From an uncultured Victivallales bacterium (GTDB lineage Bacteria; Verrucomicrobiota; Lentisphaeria; Victivallales; UBA1829), in the NCBI GenBank assembly GCA_934661375.1, contig CAKUJH010000035.1, positions 1 to 34,448 of the forward strand: a DNA stretch of 34,448 nucleotides, given 5' to 3'. The stretch's first letter is position 1. Each line of letters begins with the position of its first letter. Below, one piece after another: positions 33,823 to 34,448 of the stretch. Both the position numbers and the translations under genes were made by a program. The notes under the pieces were generated by a model. It saw only the letters and a list, made by a program, of their open reading frames with translations. It ran no database searches and was not told the origin of the DNA.

Positions 33823-34302
33823 TTAGTGATTCTTCTGGACTTTTTCGCCTGTAAACGGGTCGAATAATTCCCCTTGCACGAGCTTGTCAGTCGCCATATC
33901 TTCCACCAGTTGATTTCGGATATATTCCGCTATCACTTTCCGGTTCCTCCCTACGGTGTCTACATAGTAGCCCCGGCACCAGAAGCGCCGATTCCCGTAT
34001 TTATATTTCAGATTCGCATGGCGGTCAAATATGATCAGCAAACTTTTCCCCTTCAAGTATCCCATAAACTGCGAGACGCTTAGATTCGGCGGAATACTTA
34101 CCAGCATATGGATGTGGTCCGGGCAAAGTTCTGCTTCCTCTATGGTTACATTTTTGCGTTCGCAAAGGCTGCGCAGGATTTTCCCTATATCTATTTTCAG
34201 CCTTCCATAAATGTTTTGCCGGCGAAATTTCGGGGCAAATACAATATGGTACTTGCAATTCCAGCGCGTGTGTGATAAACTATCACTGTTCTCTTTTGAC
34301 AT
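33823..34302 (-). CDS. tnpA: IS200/IS605-family Y1 transposase TnpA
   Basis: 159 residues, near the usual length (about 130-155). The HUH motif is HIH at 63-65 (in CPDHIHMLVSIPP) and the catalytic tyrosine is Tyr127 in VIAEYIRNQ, with Gln131 as the third metal ligand. WCRGYYVDTVG is a typical family block. It cuts and joins single-stranded DNA at the hairpin ends in peel-and-paste transposition. It appears intact. GAGGTG lies 4 bases before the ATG but is predicted to be masked in the mRNA (see 34309-34367). The last about 15 residues (GELFDPFTGEKVQKN) are an extension of unclear role. Confidence 0.96.
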   Translation of the reverse strand: MSKENSDSLSHTRWNCKYHIVFAPKFRRQNIYGRLKIDIGKILRSLCERKNVTIEEAELCPDHIHMLVSIPPNLSVSQFMGYLKGKSLLIIFDRHANLKYKYGNRRFWCRGYYVDTVGRNRKVIAEYIRNQLVEDMATDKLVQGELFDPFTGEKVQKNH

Positions 34303-34308
34303 GTTTCA

Positions 34309-34367
34309 CCTCTTGGGTTGTTTTAGGGTGCGGGTGCGGTACCAGCACTATAATTTAATCCAAGAGG
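34309..34367 (-). promoter_or_regulatory. Inverted repeat masking the tnpA ribosome site
   Basis: In the tnpA mRNA, CCTCTTGG (34360-34367) can pair with CCAAGAGG (34309-34316), 8 perfect bases around a 43-base loop. The second arm contains the ribosome site AAGAGG, so pairing would block translation. Known: IS200 tnpA is held down by such a leader stem plus an antisense RNA. Confidence 0.65.
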
Positions 34368-34407
34368 CTTCTTTTTGCCACCTGAAGCTAAAGCTTTTTC
34401 GTTTACT

Positions 34408-34424
34408 TACCGGCATAGCCGGTA
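34408..34424. repeat. Left-end subterminal hairpin of the IS
   Basis: TACCGGC, an ATA loop and GCCGGTA form a perfect 7-bp stem upstream of tnpA. It shares the CCGGC core with the right-end hairpin. Confidence 0.8.
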
Positions 34425-34448
34425 GTTTTTTTGTCCTAAAGGGGATAA

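Larger units (their letters stand above)
33690..34440 (-). mobile_element. IS200-type insertion sequence (single Y1 transposase)
   Basis: A lone Y1 transposase gene is flanked by terminal hairpins (33693-33713 and 34408-34424) instead of inverted repeats, as in IS200/IS605 elements. No tnpB is present. The ends given are approximate, since cleavage sites cannot be read without an empty site; the left end lies close to the window edge. It inserted just upstream of the second lacI promoter, about 30 bases from its -35 box. Confidence 0.85.

Overview
The window looks like a chromosome segment from a Gram-negative, carbohydrate-degrading bacterium of the PVC superphylum, most likely Lentisphaerota (Victivallis-like). 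Four things point there. It has an LptD-type outer-membrane assembly protein. It has pseudopilin genes whose hydrophobic N-terminus FTLIELLVVIAIIAILAGM is almost invariant, a family greatly expanded in that phylum. LacI-type regulators sit in front of polysaccharide-handling enzymes. It also carries rpoN. Taxonomy is inference from gene content only. Nearly all genes lie on the minus strand; only a two-gene unit at 8.1-10.3 kb is on the plus strand.

Layout, in plus coordinates. 1-4.2 kb is a LacI-headed accessory module, read right to left: lacI, FAD-dependent oxidoreductase, pseudopilin, and a secreted protein with two near-identical carbohydrate-binding-like repeats, cut by the window edge. 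4.2-8.0 kb holds rpoN (sigma-54) and, directly abutting it, a large polytopic membrane protein. 8.1-10.3 kb, on the plus strand, is a metallo-beta-lactamase-fold hydrolase followed by a zinc-ribbon Ser/Thr kinase. 10.3-15.5 kb is grpE-dnaJ-smpB-MATE exporter-GH20 hexosaminidase behind a consensus sigma-70 promoter. 15.6-18.3 kb is clpB behind a near-perfect sigma-54 (-24/-12) promoter. 18.3-27.6 kb is lptD, the giant RNA helicase hrpA, and a hybrid histidine kinase with degenerate phospho-sites. 27.8-33.7 kb is a second LacI-headed module: lacI, GH42-like enzyme, pseudopilin, secreted TIM-barrel-like protein. 33.7 kb to the end is an IS200-type insertion sequence (Y1 transposase).

The two flanking modules have the same architecture: lacI, then enzyme, then pseudopilin, then secreted protein. 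Their lacI promoters share an 18-bp block, the same 16-bp spacer and a perfect 18-bp palindrome at the predicted start of transcription, so both repressors probably control themselves and their downstream genes. The pseudopilins share 73 of 76 bases over the hydrophobic segment. This repeated regulator-enzyme-pseudopilin-exoprotein cassette is the best candidate here for an under-described system. The other leads are sigma-54 control of clpB and the structured ends of the IS200 element.

No tRNA, rRNA or CRISPR array was seen. No gap between genes exceeds 300 bases; the two largest (21225-21514 and 33577-33822) are described.
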